NCBI GenBank assembly: GCA_030490835.1
Contig: CM059971.1
Coordinates: 21,507,817 to 21,571,816 of the forward strand
Direction: 5' to 3'
Origin: Annona cherimola
Lineage: Eukaryota > Streptophyta > Magnoliopsida > Magnoliales > Annonaceae
DNA length: 64,000 nucleotides
How positions within the stretch are numbered: the first letter of the stretch is position 1; each line of letters opens with the position of its first letter. The notes under the pieces are model-generated. The model saw nothing but the letters and a program-made list of their open reading frames with translations, made no database searches and was not told the origin of the DNA. The translations under genes were made by a program, and so were the position numbers. Positions 12,508 to 24,312 of the stretch are shown here, in pieces.

Positions 12508-13128
12508 TGGGGTCGCAACTTAAGTTAGGTAGTTCTGGTTCGGAATGAACTTACTCTTAATGGTTTGAACTTACTCTTACTTTATTTTTAAAAACTTCTA
12601 ATTTACTCTATTGTAGGTTAGGTTAATTCAAAACATCCCCTACCCAATTTTTAAAGGTTGATTCAATTTTTGTTTCAGTTCTAAATCAATTGTTTAGTTT
12701 AGTCTTCATATTATATTTGAAAATTATTATCCCAAAATAAATTTTACTTAAAAACATATAATCAATTTGAAAAAGATATAGTTTTAAAATGCATTTATTA
12801 AATATTTCAAAAAATATATTTTATATCTTCAAAGTTATAATATATTTTACAAAAAGATATTGAATATGTATATCTATTATTTTTTATTTTGGAACCTACC
12901 CTACCCTAATTACATAGGGTATTTTTTACATATGAGTAGAAAAATAAGAACTTATCCTACACATTTTAGGATACCCAATGGGTTGATCTATAGATACCCA
13001 AAAGTTGTCATCCTGAATAAAGGTTTTCGAAACAAGGTTTTATTAAGGTTCAGGTGTGCATAATAAACCTTTCGTTAGGGTTAGGTGTAACTTCACTATG
13101 AACTAAAGTGACATGAGTTGCACCCGTA
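12508..13128. mobile_element. hAT-like non-autonomous relic
   Basis: Left end TGGGGTCGCAACTTAAG and right end CATGAGTTGCACCCGTA are inverted relatives. They match the TAGGGGTGCAACTT-type ends seen at 31151 and 56411. No clear 8-bp target duplication remains. No coding capacity recognised. Confidence 0.45.
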
Positions 13129-13139
13129 CTAATTATCAC

Positions 13140-13312
13140 TCAATTAGTTTGAACATAATCGTAAATATACCAACATAATTACAAATAACAATAGATTTAG
13201 AAATTACAAATAACACCAGATAACATAGTTTGAACATAATTGTAGATATACCAACATAGTTTTAGAAATTACAAATAACAGCAAATAACATAGTTTGAAC
13301 AACAATTGCAAA
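13140..13312. repeat. Imperfect tandem repeat
   Basis: About two and a half imperfect copies of a 60-70-bp unit built around AAATTACAAATAACA and ATAGTTTGAACATAATTG. Confidence 0.7.
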
Positions 13313-14879
13313 TGTATTTAACTATTATCATATCGTTACTATACCGTCACAATATAGGTATATTTTTAAATATATGCAAACTATGTAGGTATATTTGCAA
13401 TTTTAAAAATCAAGTAACCATATTTAGTTATTGCAAATATACTTGTGTAGTTTGCATATCTTTGCAAATATTCCTAAGTCGTGACAATGCACTAATAGCA
13501 TCATGACGGTGTTAATGTATTTACAAGTATATTCAAACTATTAGGTCTATTTGCAAATTACCTTACGAAGTAAAAGTACAAAAAGGTTTGGATCACTAGA
13601 TGACTAGGATAACCTAACACCACTTTTCACATATTTGGTTTCTAATTGTGGTATGCACGAATGAAATTGAAAGGAAAACCATAGAAACTAATAAATGAAA
13701 GAATCAGCAAATAATATTTCTTTTATTGCTTTTTGCCTTACATCACATCTCTATTTAACCTTATCAAAGCATATCTCAACTGTCTCCTGGCTACAAGCGT
13801 GACTCATGTACTAGATCCAGTCATGTACGATATTCATCTTACTACCCATATATCTAACCTGTATGATCTGCTAAAATAAATAAGTTTGTCCCGAACTGAT
13901 ATTATTGAACCCAGTAATTCAATGTAACCCACTTACAACCATCAGATCAAGGGTTAAATAGTTCTATACTGATTTTGTAAGTCAATGCAAAATTACTTAT
14001 AACGAAATCAATATTTCAAATAAAAGTCGATATGAATATGAGTCTTTTGATTCAACTAATATAAATTTTATTAGTATTATAAGTCTTTATTTATTTGGGC
14101 AAATGATGATAGTTTAAAGTTTAAACAATTTGTTATTGTAAAAAAAAAAGAAAGTTAAAACAATTTGTTTTTATTACTCGACCATTTTTACCGACGCATT
14201 ACTTATGTGTGGTCAACCAGCGACCCAATCCTTGTCTTTTAAAAGAGTTGAAATTATGGTCGGCTTTTTATAATCTGGTTATAAAAGAATCATAGGATTA
14301 GGATTAGCTCCTATCCCTTGAACCCAGCCAATTTTAACTTTTACCCCCTTTGCCTATAAATTGGTCTCCTCTTTTTCGGTTCTACATCGGTTCCACTTCC
14401 CCGACATATCATCCTCCTCTGCACAACCATACGAGAGCTACTGATAAGGTTTTGATAAGGTCGGTCAATCAGTCCTCTCTTGACCTCTCTTGTGTCGTAG
14501 GAATTGTGAAGTGATTGTCTCACTTATTTCATTGCAATAAGGAGGAGAATAATAATCTTCCTTGTTTCTCTGTAATAAGCAAAAACAATACTACCATCTT
14601 TACTAATTTTGACAATCACTAATTAAAATATGTCATAATTTATTTATTTATTAATTTCTATCGTAATTCAGATTTGTCTTTTAATTTGTTCCAACATAAA
14701 TCTTTTTAAATCTAAAATTTTTCACTCTCTACAAACCACCATTTTTTAACCTTATTTCTTCACATCTTTCTATAGAACTCTCATATTTTTAATTTTTTAC
14801 TTAATATCCATACAATTAACCTATAAAGAATTTCTGGTAATGATTAAACATAAGTACCGATTCAATTCACCTAAGTAAA
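13313..14879. other. Unassigned AT-rich stretch
   Basis: No gene recognised. 14352-14362 holds a TATA-like CCTATAAATTGG followed by a C/T-rich leader-like segment, reminiscent of an LTR or promoter region, but no termini were found. 14700-14820 resembles a fragment of the MITE at 21145-21421. Confidence 0.35.
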
Positions 14880-15190
14880 AAGCTCATTTTTTAATTTTTT
14901 TTAAAAAATCCTAAGACCTATTAAAAAACCTTTTTATTTTTTCTTTCCTAAATTTATTAATCTAAGTATATAAATTAAATTTTATCATTTTTTGAGATAT
15001 ATATTTTTTTAGACTTTTAAACACAGGATTATTTTTAGTAATTTTCAAACGGTAAAATGACTAAAATATCCTTATGTTTAAAATCTAAAAATATATACTT
15101 ATCTTTGAAATGGTGAATCTTAGATAATTATTAAATACACCTAAATTAATAAGTTTATGGAAAAATAAAAAATAATTAAAATAAGTTTAT
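14880..15190. repeat. Foldback repeat
   Basis: An old palindromic copy of the foldback family. The arms carry TATTAATCTAAGTATA on the left and its inverse near 15140, with the centre near 15045. Confidence 0.6.
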
Positions 15191-15450
15191 TGGCCCGGTA
15201 AGTATCAGGTCCTTCTGTCTTGTGTATTAACTTCTTCTATTTTGGAGATGTATTTGTAGTTTTTCTTAAGTTTTTTTAAAGGAAGTTTTAGTTATTTGTA
15301 GTTTTTCTTAAGTGTTTTAAGAAGGAAGGCTTTAGTCATTTTTAAATTACTAAAATATTCTTTTTTAAAGAAAATATATACGCATTTTTAGAAATTGTAA
15401 AACTTGATTTATAAATTAAATATAATTGAATTAATAGTTTTAATTGTTTA
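15191..15450. repeat. Partial foldback repeat
   Basis: Right half-arm of the same family (15345-15450), preceded by a short direct repeat TTTGTAGTTTTTCTTAAGT at 15251 and 15297. Confidence 0.5.
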
Positions 15451-15873
15451 TACAGTTTTAATGTGTTCCATATTTGTGGAGAACATTTTTTTTTAGTTAG
15501 AGCTAAATATTTAATGCATCGAATCACGCATGAGATGCGCTGGATTTTTATTTTTTATTTTTTATTTTTTCCTTTTCGCGCTTTCGATTGTTGCGTCTGG
15601 CACTGCTTGATCATAAGCGAGCACCATCTAGTGCCCCTGGTGCATTGATTCATCATTTTTAAAAACACATTTTTTTGCACTACTTTGAGGGGCATGTTTG
15701 AATATATGTACGTAGTTTTCATATTTTCTAATGTTTTTAGATATTTTATTTGAAATTTTAAAAATAAAAGGCATTTCTCTTGTGCTGAATCATGAGCAGA
15801 CCTACAAACGAAATTGGAAAATTCAAAGGAAAAAAAATTAGTATACCTAGGAATCAGGATGCATGGATAGGCC

Positions 15874-16050
15874 CAATTGGTCACGACCAGTGATCGGTAA
15901 TAACGAGGTCGTAGGTTTGACCCATGGTGGGCGCAAAAATATATTCTTTGATAATAGATGTTGTTATATATATTCCTTTTATGGTAAAAGTATTTACAAA
16001 AATTTTCCTAGTTTGAGAATTATAAAAGAGAGGTTTATAACATTAGATGT
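15874..16050 (+). mobile_element. SINE-like insertion with tRNA-like promoter head
   Basis: Compared with the paralogous segment near 38025-38075, this copy has an extra block of about 170 bp. It begins TTGGTCACGACC and carries a B-box-like GTAGGTTTGACCC about 40 bp in, with no coding capacity. This resembles a tRNA-derived SINE head. Target duplications were not resolved. A second, related head occurs at 16640. Confidence 0.45.
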
Positions 16051-16226
16051 CATAATATAAATAATACTAAAAAAAAAAATTCCCCCTTACTCTCTCTGTA
16101 TCCACAACTAAAAAACCAATTAAGTTATTAATGTTTCTTAATTTCTTATCATATTTCATATCTTTGACTACCAAACTTCCTTAACAATTGTATGGCAGAT
16201 CGAAGAATGCCTTACCGGGGGGTCTC

Positions 16227-19200
16227 ATGGTGGTAACGGTGGTTTTCGTGCATCTGCTAATCTTTTCATTAGTACTTTCTATCACTGATGCCAACTCAGA
16301 AAAAGCAACCTTACCCGTGGTCAAGGTAATTAGACAAGAGCATCTTTAACAATATATCTGAATGAATTTAGTTTGTTTCGACATGCCAAGGAACGTTATT
16401 TGGACTTTTGAAGTATTAAATCACAGCCAGGCATGATTCTAACTTGAAATACTTAAAATATTTACCATGTCATTTGCAGAAAAATATAAATGACAAGGGT
16501 TGAAACTATCAGGTTCAGGGGACATGATTTGTTGCACCTAAGTGTACTTAGGCTTAGTGTATCTAAGTGCATTTGACTTATTTTTTTGAAACTTTTTTTT
16601 TTATATAAAAGTGTTAATTTAAGTGTATTTAACCTAATCAACAGACCTATTGGTCACAGATGGTAGCGGTTTGCCCTGACTCGTGTTCAACTCTCCCCTT
16701 TATGTGTTCAACTCTCCCCTTTATGGGAGTATATAATATTTTTTCGCTTTACGGGAGTTTAGAAATTTGTCTCTCCATGTTGTTGGGGTTGTAATTTTTC
16801 TCTAGTGATGGGAGTTCTGTAGAAAATTTCTTTCATGTCGCGAGAATTATACATGCATTTGATTATAAAATATATCAAAAATTTTTTATTCCCAAATATA
16901 CCTATTGTGTTTGACCTTAATTCCAAATATACCCAGTGCATTTCTAAAATTCCAAATATACTCATTATGTTTGCATTTGAATCGAAAAATACCTATTCCG
17001 GGAGTTAACACCATTAGAAAATATATGAGATTACTAATATGCCCTCAAATTTATGACACAATTGGAAAAATTAAATGTTATAGCTCGTTATTGCCCTAAT
17101 TGCGAATGAATTCTAAATTTAAAGCACCCTCATTTCATTTTCTTTTTATTCATTTCATCATTTATTATTTTGCAACAGGGGTATTTTGGATAATTGAAAA
17201 ATTAACTAATAGTGTTTGACGGAATGAATATTTTTGAGATTAAATACAAATATTTTGAAAACGTAGTGGGTATATTTGGAATTAAGGTCAAATATAGTAA
17301 GTATATTTGGAAATAACTTTAAAAAAGTATACTTAACATGTGTATCAAATTTTACCATTTCTAGAGATTTTAAGATATTTTATTTTTAAAAATTAGTGGC
17401 ATTTTAGTAATTTTAAATTACTAAAAATGTCATTGATTTTTAAAAATCCAAAAAATATTTAAAAATATCCAAAAATAGTAAAAATTAATACATATGTTAA
17501 ATACATTTAAAATAATAGTTGTATAAAAGAATTCAAATTTTTTTTTAAAAATAAGTATTTGCATCTAGGTGCACCAAGCCTAACTACACCAAGCTAAGTC
17601 CCCCCATGCTAAGTGTACCTAGATGCATATTGTATCAGGTTCCCAAATTTAGAAGCTCAAAGAGCAACATGTATGCTTTGAAGACGAGCATATAGTAAAA
17701 TAACGATACGGGATTTACTTGAAAAATACTTAAAATATTTATCATTTCATTTACGGGGAAATGTAAACATTTCTACGCAATTTCACATCTCAAAAATGGG
17801 TAGACAAATAGTAAATATCTTCACATGATTTGTGCATTCATCTGGTCTATCTATCAACCAATGGCAGCACAATCATTCTCGATCGTGCTACGCCTACAAA
17901 TATATCTTAATTAGTTTTATGGTATTTTTAGATCGTGATTAATTTTGATAGTTTTGATAGCATTGGGTTGGAAGCTTGTGGGAATCATTATCCTAACTAA
18001 TAATCCCCAATTAATGGTTGTTGTATCACAAATGCGGAACCCAAATAGCTTCTTTGTGAGCTGGGTTACGTATGGAGTTGTTTGCAAATATAGCCCTCTA
18101 GATTTGCAATTTTACATACTTACCTCAAGGATCCGAATATTTGCAAAACTAAATCTGTAAATCTAAAAGTTTCACATATTTAACCTTTTGAAAAAAACCA
18201 TCTTTTTATTAGTATTTTTGCATAATTGATCCTCTAACTTTAGAGATTCAAAAATAATATATCCTCTAAGTTTAAAGATTTTGTAAGTTCAGCCCTTTAC
18301 GAAAATTTTGTTGTTTATAATTTTCTGTTAGAGGAAATTATTCCTTTTTTAGAAAAAATTCTTAAAGTCAAGGAAAATAATTTTACACATATTTAAACAA
18401 AAATTATTTTGATAAATATTTATTTTTTGCATAAATTTCTTTGGAACTTGTAGATTTCATGAATTCTCACAGAAAGTAATAATAAAAATTAATTTTCTTG
18501 TCCTATAAAAGAAAAATAAAGATGATCATAAATATAAAAAATATTTCTAAAATTATCCTCACTTGTCGAACACATTAAAGCAGTTTATGTTACATGTCGA
18601 ACATTCTTGTATTATAAAGTAAATTAACCAATTTATTTAACATAATAAACATTTATTTAAAAATTTCTATTTAAATATCTATTAAACCATTCCGATTTTA
18701 AAGGTTTCTTAAAGAAGGTGATAATTTCCTTAAACAAAAATTATAAACGATGAAGTTTTTGTAAAGGGCTAAATTTGTAGAACCTTTAAAAATAGGGATC
18801 TATTTTGAAATTTCAAAAATTAGAGAGTCAATTATGAAAACATCTCTATGAAAATGACGCAGGGCCAATTTCATCGAAATAAAATTACAACTGCTTTTTT
18901 TAATATAGGATTACATTTGCAAAACTCCCAAATTTAAAAAAGTTGTTTTGCAAATATTCAAATCTCGTGAGTGTATATATAAAATAACAAGCCTAGAAGG
19001 TTAGATATGCAAAAATCCCTATTTTTGGGCAGCTTTTGCTTAACATTTTGGATCCGTGATTATGTAAAGGTTATTTTTTCAAATTACATAATTTATTATG
19101 ACCGCGGTTGATATAAGAAAAGCATGGGAGACTTCGTGCCAATTGCGGCCGTTGAATTGCACATGGAGGCGTTGCCCTATAAGATAAGAAAATACGGGAC

Positions 19201-20590
19201 TTTTGCAAAAAAGTACGTGCAGGTTTGAAAGGAGCAGCAAAAAATAAAAAACCCAAGCCCTTTGGCCGTTCCCCTTTTGTCGTTCCCTCTTGCTCTAAAT
19301 CAGAAGTAAATTGCATTCCTGATTTGATTCAAGATTTTTATCTTCTTAGCTTGTTTTCCGACATCGATTTCCAAGGATGATTAGGTTTTTGGGTTGGATT
19401 TTTGGAAGACAAATTCAATTTTTGGCACGAGCGTAACTTTTCTTAGTGATTTTCTTGATTGCCTAAATCGGAGCCGATTGAAGAGGCCCCCCACCCTTGT
19501 GAACCGACTCGGATTTTCATTTTTGAAGACCTGAACTAAGGATTTCTCTCGAAGTAGATCAGTTTCTCGTTTTTTTTTTTTTTTTTTTTTCCCGATTTGA
19601 GGTCATCGTACTGGGCATTTGCAACGGGTCTTTCGTCGCGATTTGAAAAAAATGTTGCTGAAATAATAATCGTTGCTGAAGTCCCCTTTTAGCAGCGAAA
19701 CATTCCGTTGCAAAATCGTCTTTCCACGCTTATCTAACTAGTATCTTCCGGAAAAACAAGCTAAATGCACTCAGATGTATTTAAATTTTTTTACATAATT
19801 GTAAATCTAACTGTATTTTACATTTATATCAATTTTTACCAAATTTGGAGGTTTTTAGATTTTTTTTGGATTTTTAAAAATCAGAAATATTTTTAGTAAT
19901 TTAAAATTACAAAAATGACACTGGTTTTTAAAAATCCAAAAAAAAAAAAAATCTAAAATCTCCAAATTTGAAGCTCAAAGCTCAATGCAAAGTTTTAAAA
20001 GTTTTTCATGGATTGTGAGACAAAGTTAAAATTTTTTACTATCTAAACTTTATACTTTTTTAAAATTTAAAAATAAAAATAAGCATTTTCGTGTGGTGCA
20101 TGTAAAATGCAGAATATTTTATTTATTTAAAAATATTTTAAAGTAAAAAAATTGAAATTTGGATCATAAAAAGATTTTGCTTGAACTTATATGCTCATGA
20201 AAAAAATTTTCTTTTAAAGCATTTGAAAAACGGAAAACTTGAATGAGCGAAGCTTCATTGCAAATGCCAGAATTGAAGTAGAACCTTCATTTATATTATA
20301 AGTAATTTAGATTAAAATAAAAAAAGTTAAAGTGGTTGGTTGGAGCCTTATTTATTTGAAATATCTTTTTTCTTATTGTACATTGTTTGTTTTCTTTTTA
20401 GTTTCAAGGGCATGTGGCGAGTCTAGGTGCTAACTTTCCTACTAGCTCAAGCCGTGGTCTCCCAAAAATGCTTCTCGGAGCTGCTCGTCCCTACCTTCCT
20501 ACAAGCTACTTCGAACACCCTGGACCCTACTCCGCACATGGTTATTCCATTGGCCCTAGACAGCCCCGATGCGGCCACCATTGCCCGTAA
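16227..20590 (+). CDS. Candidate small secreted protein (two exons)
   Basis: Exon 1 is 16227-16325 and exon 2 is 20402-20590. The GT-AG intron of 4076 bp is phase 0, with donor AAG-GTAATT and acceptor TTTCTTTTTAG. The predicted precursor has 95 residues. Residues 1-22 form a strong signal peptide (MVVTVVFVHLLIF...) followed by DANSEK. The rest is rich in Gly, Pro and Ser and ends with PYSAHGYSIGPRQPR and a CGHHC tail. No known family was recognised. Support comes from a paralogous exon 1 at 38193-38309 with 23 of 33 residues identical and the same donor, and a paralogous exon 2 at 36848. Short proline-rich C termini are typical of plant secreted peptide hormone precursors, but that role is inference. 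Cautions: two upstream ATGs at about 16191 and 16206 could block translation, and the intron is full of insertions, so it may be a pseudogene. Confidence 0.45.
16517..17632. mobile_element. Foldback element with 10-bp target-site duplication
   Basis: The insertion is flanked by TATCAGGTTC on both sides (16507-16516 and 17633-17642). The paralogous locus near 38492 has a single copy of this site with one base change (TATCAGGTTT), so it is a direct empty site. The body is a palindromic foldback with core AAATTACTAAAAATGTCA near 17420, and its ends contain TTGCACCTAAGTGTACTTAG and its inverse. A 9-11-bp duplication is typical of Mutator-like elements, so it is tentatively placed there. It is interrupted by a second insertion at 16634-17324. 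Confidence 0.8.
16634..17324. mobile_element. Nested insertion with SINE-like head and inverted repeat
   Basis: The left arm of the foldback element stops at AAGTGTATTTAAC (16621-16633) and resumes after a near copy, AAGTATACTTAAC (17325-17337), a 13-bp duplication with two differences. Inside, 16640-16690 reads as a tRNA-like head (TTGGTCACAGATGGTAGCGG, then GTGTTCAACTCTCC, with the latter directly repeated). 16880-16960 and 17255-17315 are inverted copies built on CCAAATATACC. It may be one element or two successive insertions. Confidence 0.55.
18065..18995. repeat. Long-arm inverted repeat
   Basis: The left arm (about 18065-18330) is the inverse of the right arm (about 18725-18990). Landmarks are AATATTTGCAAAACTAA, ATAATTGATCCTCTAACTTT and AGCCCTTTACGAAAATTTTG. 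A shortened version is present in the other duplicated segment (38925-39470). No coding capacity recognised. Confidence 0.7.
19570..19591. repeat. Poly-T tract
   Basis: Uninterrupted run of about 20 T. Confidence 0.9.
19755..19970. repeat. Foldback repeat
   Basis: Palindromic copy of the family centred near 19897; TAATTTAAAATTACAAAAAT mirrors across the centre. It lies in the putative intron of the small secreted protein gene. Confidence 0.65.
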
Positions 20591-21144
20591 CAATTCTCAT
20601 TCGAGGCTAGTCAAGGACTCATCTCAATGAGGTTGGCGCCAGAATAAACGTTTCAATTAATCAATTTTATAGTAAAATGTAAACAAGTGCATCTTCGTCA
20701 TTTATGGTTGGAGCTGAAGTGTGATAATAGGTAAGTAGGAAGAATTACGATAGTCTATGTTTGTATATTTGTTTGTGGAGGAGTATGTGATGTTAGTGAA
20801 ATGGTTTTGATTCTGAATGATTCGAGATGTAAAATTGTGTTATGATAATAAAAATGAAAAATAAGTCATTGACGTCCAAATAATGGAACCATGCATGCGT
20901 TCAATTTATCATAAATTGTATCTATACTCGAAACCGAAAGCATAATTTGACTTGTCCCACTGATTTATGGATTTTAGATATACAAGTCGCAAATTGGTGA
21001 ATATACCTTTTTACTATCATTATTCTGGTTGAATGAATTATGCACAATACACATTATTTGAGTGCCACACTAAAATTTGTTGTCGTTTGTGGGTATTTAA
21101 TAGATGGGACCGGTTTCCCTACAAATATTTTCACATAGGTTAAA
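20591..21144. other. 3' flank of the small secreted protein gene
   Basis: Non-coding. Short patches (GGAGCTGAAGTGTGATAATA, CATGCATGCGTTCAAT) resemble the 3' flank of the paralogous exon at 37080-37260. No other gene seen. Confidence 0.4.
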
Positions 21145-21421
21145 GGTGCGTTTGCCAATGTGTAAAAAATATAAGTTAAAATTTTTTAATTTAAAATTTT
21201 TTTACTCTCCATAACTACTCTACTTTTTAATTATTTCTTCACATTTTCCTATATGATTACCATATTTTTAATCATTTTTACACGACTACTCACACAACTA
21301 ACTTATTTATTTTAATTCCATCTTCTTTACTCTTCATCGTTACCATGTCATATCATTTTACCAATTTTACCCTTGAAAACTTTTCATCAATAGTTTTATC
21401 TATTTTCCAGTACATCCTAAA
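21145..21421 (+). mobile_element. MITE, PIF/Harbinger-like
   Basis: About 277 bp starting GGTGCGTTTGCCAATGTG, with a degenerate inverse at its end. It is flanked by TAA on each side, a 3-bp duplication as for PIF/Harbinger. The body closely resembles 63511-63791. Confidence 0.55.
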
Positions 21422-22019
21422 TGTGAAAACTATGTATCTACCATCCATTTGAAACACGTGGTAAAGATTTGTTGGGGAAATTTGGAATGTATGTTGTGCA
21501 CAATTGTCTACATGAGAGGCTGGCTGTACACACTCGCATGTATGTGTGGGCTGGTTATTGCCCAGCTGCTTCCCAAGGAATCTTCCTGCCTTCTTCCTCT
21601 GCTTTGGAAGAGAGAAAGACACCATGAGGAGGAGCTGTTTGAAGGGGGAGAGAGAAGAAAGGAGAGGAAATAGTTGTTGGCTCGATGCTGCAACTTCATA
21701 GCTGAGATGGTGGTCTGCCTTAATTCATAGATGGGGATGTTCTTGCCGGAGAAGATGATTGTTTTTAGTGGCGGCAACTTTGCTAGAGCTGCTATTTGGG
21801 ATTGTCGTGCTTGCATGGCTACTAGAGGTCATTGCATTCATAACATAACACGTTACCAAAGAAAGGAACCCTTGATATTCGTTAATCACCCCAGCTTCAA
21901 AGTCGTCGCACGCATTGGTGCTGATCTATTTATGTTTCTTTCAGCAAGTGCAAGACTGTCCTGTCGCCATAGCACATCTGTGTGTCTCAAGAGATGGGTC
22001 ATGCTGCCATTTTTGAAGT
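21422..22019. other. Unassigned mixed-composition stretch
   Basis: GC content is higher than in its surroundings. The open frames on either strand (21449-21673, 21731-22024 plus; 21508-21816 minus) show no recognisable domain or paralogue in the window. Confidence 0.35.
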
Positions 22020-23585
22020 TGTAACATACCGGTCTAGAAAAAGTGATCCTGAGTCGTATATTTAATACAATTTTCTAAAATTAATCACACATTTATGACC
22101 AAATTAATTATTATAATTTCATAAATTAAAAAATTTCAAATTTACTTTCACTAGTCATGTTCCCAATATTACATTCAAGACACAAAAAATAAATACGTGT
22201 CAACTATTTGTTAATACATGCCTTCAAATAATTTTGAACAAGATAAAATAATTATTCTTGAAAAATCTTCAAACAAATCAATCTTTAGTGTCTTATTTGG
22301 TTTGCTACACTTATAAAAAATAATGGGCTAGTTCCAACATGACTAGCAAGTAAAAAATTATTTGAAAATGGATAATAGCCCAAATAAAACTCAATTAAAT
22401 GATAAAAAATTATTTAATTTAATATCTCAAAATATTAGACCTCAAATACAAAATCAAACCCTTTCATTGAGTCCAGAAGCGTTAAAAACATGGAGATAGA
22501 TATTTGACCATTCAAATTGGAGTTAAAATAAATAAATTAGAACAAAATGGAATGAACGACCCATATTAAGCCACATCATCACAACATTTAGTGTAAATGA
22601 GCCCCACCAGGAACTCTTTTACTTTGATGTCTCCCATAAAAATTCTCCTTGGACGAAATTTCCTTCTTGAATGTCCAACAAAATTGGAATTTGTCTTATA
22701 TATAATTTGATTTGCGCAGATTATATTGTCATAGACATTGTTATATATATGCCGCTATAATCCTACATCATTAGTATATAATTTCAACATCCGTATACAT
22801 ATTTAATGCATATTAATTTACATTAATGCATTTATAAAAATAAATGCATAATAAAATACAATAATCTTGATGTATATAATTTTAGGCATAAATTTCAAAC
22901 ATATTCAGTTGCATAATTTTACATCCTAAAAACTTAGAATTATAAAATTTAATTATGTCAAGCATAGCCTACAAATTATAATTTATAATATACATGCTTT
23001 ATAATGACATAAAATACATAATTATTGAACTAAAATTAATTTTCAAATAAAATCTTGCCAGTCTCAAAATTTGTATCGTGAACTATTCCCTCCTTCCGCA
23101 GCTTTGGCTTCCCCAAACCTTTCCTACGGATACCTCAATCCATCAACTCCCTAAACACTTTTTATAAAAGGTTTCCCTAAATTTCCTAAAAGTCTAGGGA
23201 ATGAATAAAAGAAAAAATCTTATCACCTTAACCTTAATTCTAATTTCAATCTCATCTTATCTAGTGGAATATTTATCTTATTTTGTCTTGTGAGGCACAC
23301 ATGCTTGAAAAAAATACAAAAATTAATTATTTTTCTATAGAACTCCCTACTCAAACCATAAACCTCTAAGATTACTGAACTACCTGTATATCAACCGATC
23401 GACACGAGTTGCTAAAATAATATCTAAAAATAAAAATAAAAACATAACTCACTGCTAATATAAATAATAATAATTGGGCAAAGCTATTATTAATTATTTG
23501 GCCTAGTTGGTCAAATGGTCAACATATACTTTTGGCTAGTCAACTTTAAATATATATTTTTTCTTTATTTCACAGGGGTGTAACA
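22020..23585. mobile_element. Possible solo LTR (Ty3/Gypsy-like ends)
   Basis: It begins TGTAACATACCGG and ends GGGGTGTAACA, TG...CA ends that are near-inverse and typical of plant Ty3/Gypsy chromovirus LTRs. Size (1566 bp) and AT-rich, non-coding content fit. The flanking pentamers GAAGT and GATGG do not match, so no clear target duplication supports it. No primer-binding site or polyprotein nearby. Confidence 0.35.
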
Positions 23586-23690
23586 GATGGTTGTGAAGAG
23601 GGATTTTCCATGGTTGCACTTTTGTGATTTTACCATTATCAGAATAGGGGAAGGCAAAGATCGGTGTTGTTTGATTGATTCGACGGCCAT

Positions 23691-23824
23691 AGGAAGCCCA
23701 AGGAAGATGATGGAGCACCGAGAAATATTGCTTCATTGGTGCATAAACAATTGGGGTAGGAAGCCCAAGGAAGATGATGGAGCACCGAGAAATATTGCTT
23801 CATTGGTGCATAAACAATTGGGGT
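23691..23824. repeat. 67-bp tandem duplication
   Basis: Two identical consecutive 67-bp units beginning AGGAAGCCCAAGGAAGATGA. The unit is not a multiple of three, which argues against the open frame at 23587-23859 being a maintained gene. Confidence 0.95.
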
Positions 23825-24312
23825 ACCTGCACTGTATTAAATATGGATTTAAAGATTGATTTGTATCCAAATAATTTGAATATATCATAAATATTCTTAA
23901 TTTAATTTTTTGCTTCTTTTGAATTCATTTTATTTATGTAATTTTTATTTTTACAGTTAATTTATTTCATCTAAAAAATATATGATGATATAATTTGTAT
24001 TACGTATTTAAAAATATAATCGTAATCATATACATGTGTGATTTACCCAATTAAACCATTCTATAAATTTGCTCAAATTAAATTAATATGCTAATACGTA
24101 TATCAAAATTAATTTTTTATCCTATTAGTTTCCTCTTATATTTATATAATTTCATTTTCAAAATATCTTAAAATATTACATATTAACACCCATGTAGGAT
24201 CAATTGAAGTCATTTAAAGAATTTGTAATTTTATTCATAAATTATTTAGATAGCTAGTAAATATTCTAATTTATTGTTGAACATAGATTTAATATATATT
24301 TATATATATATA
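23825..24312. other. AT-rich spacer
   Basis: No gene or repeat recognised. Confidence 0.5.

Larger units (their letters stand above)
16050..19080. repeat. Duplicated segment A
   Basis: Aligns to 38040-39560 on the same strand. Shared parts are 16080-16510 with 38080-38485 and 17640-19060 with 38505-39530. The block 16517-17632 is missing from the other copy, which is a clean empty site. Confidence 0.85.

Noticed and set aside
15874..15930. A functional tRNA gene
   Set aside because: Only A/B-box-like words are present; no cloverleaf with acceptor and anticodon stems could be paired.
20427..20630. Alternative frame over exon 2 of the small secreted protein
   Set aside because: The frame in phase with the exon 1 donor starts at 20402 and matches the paralogue; this one has no support.
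23587..23859. 90-codon frame as a gene
   Set aside because: It spans a perfect 67-bp tandem duplication that shifts frame between units, so it is not under coding constraint.
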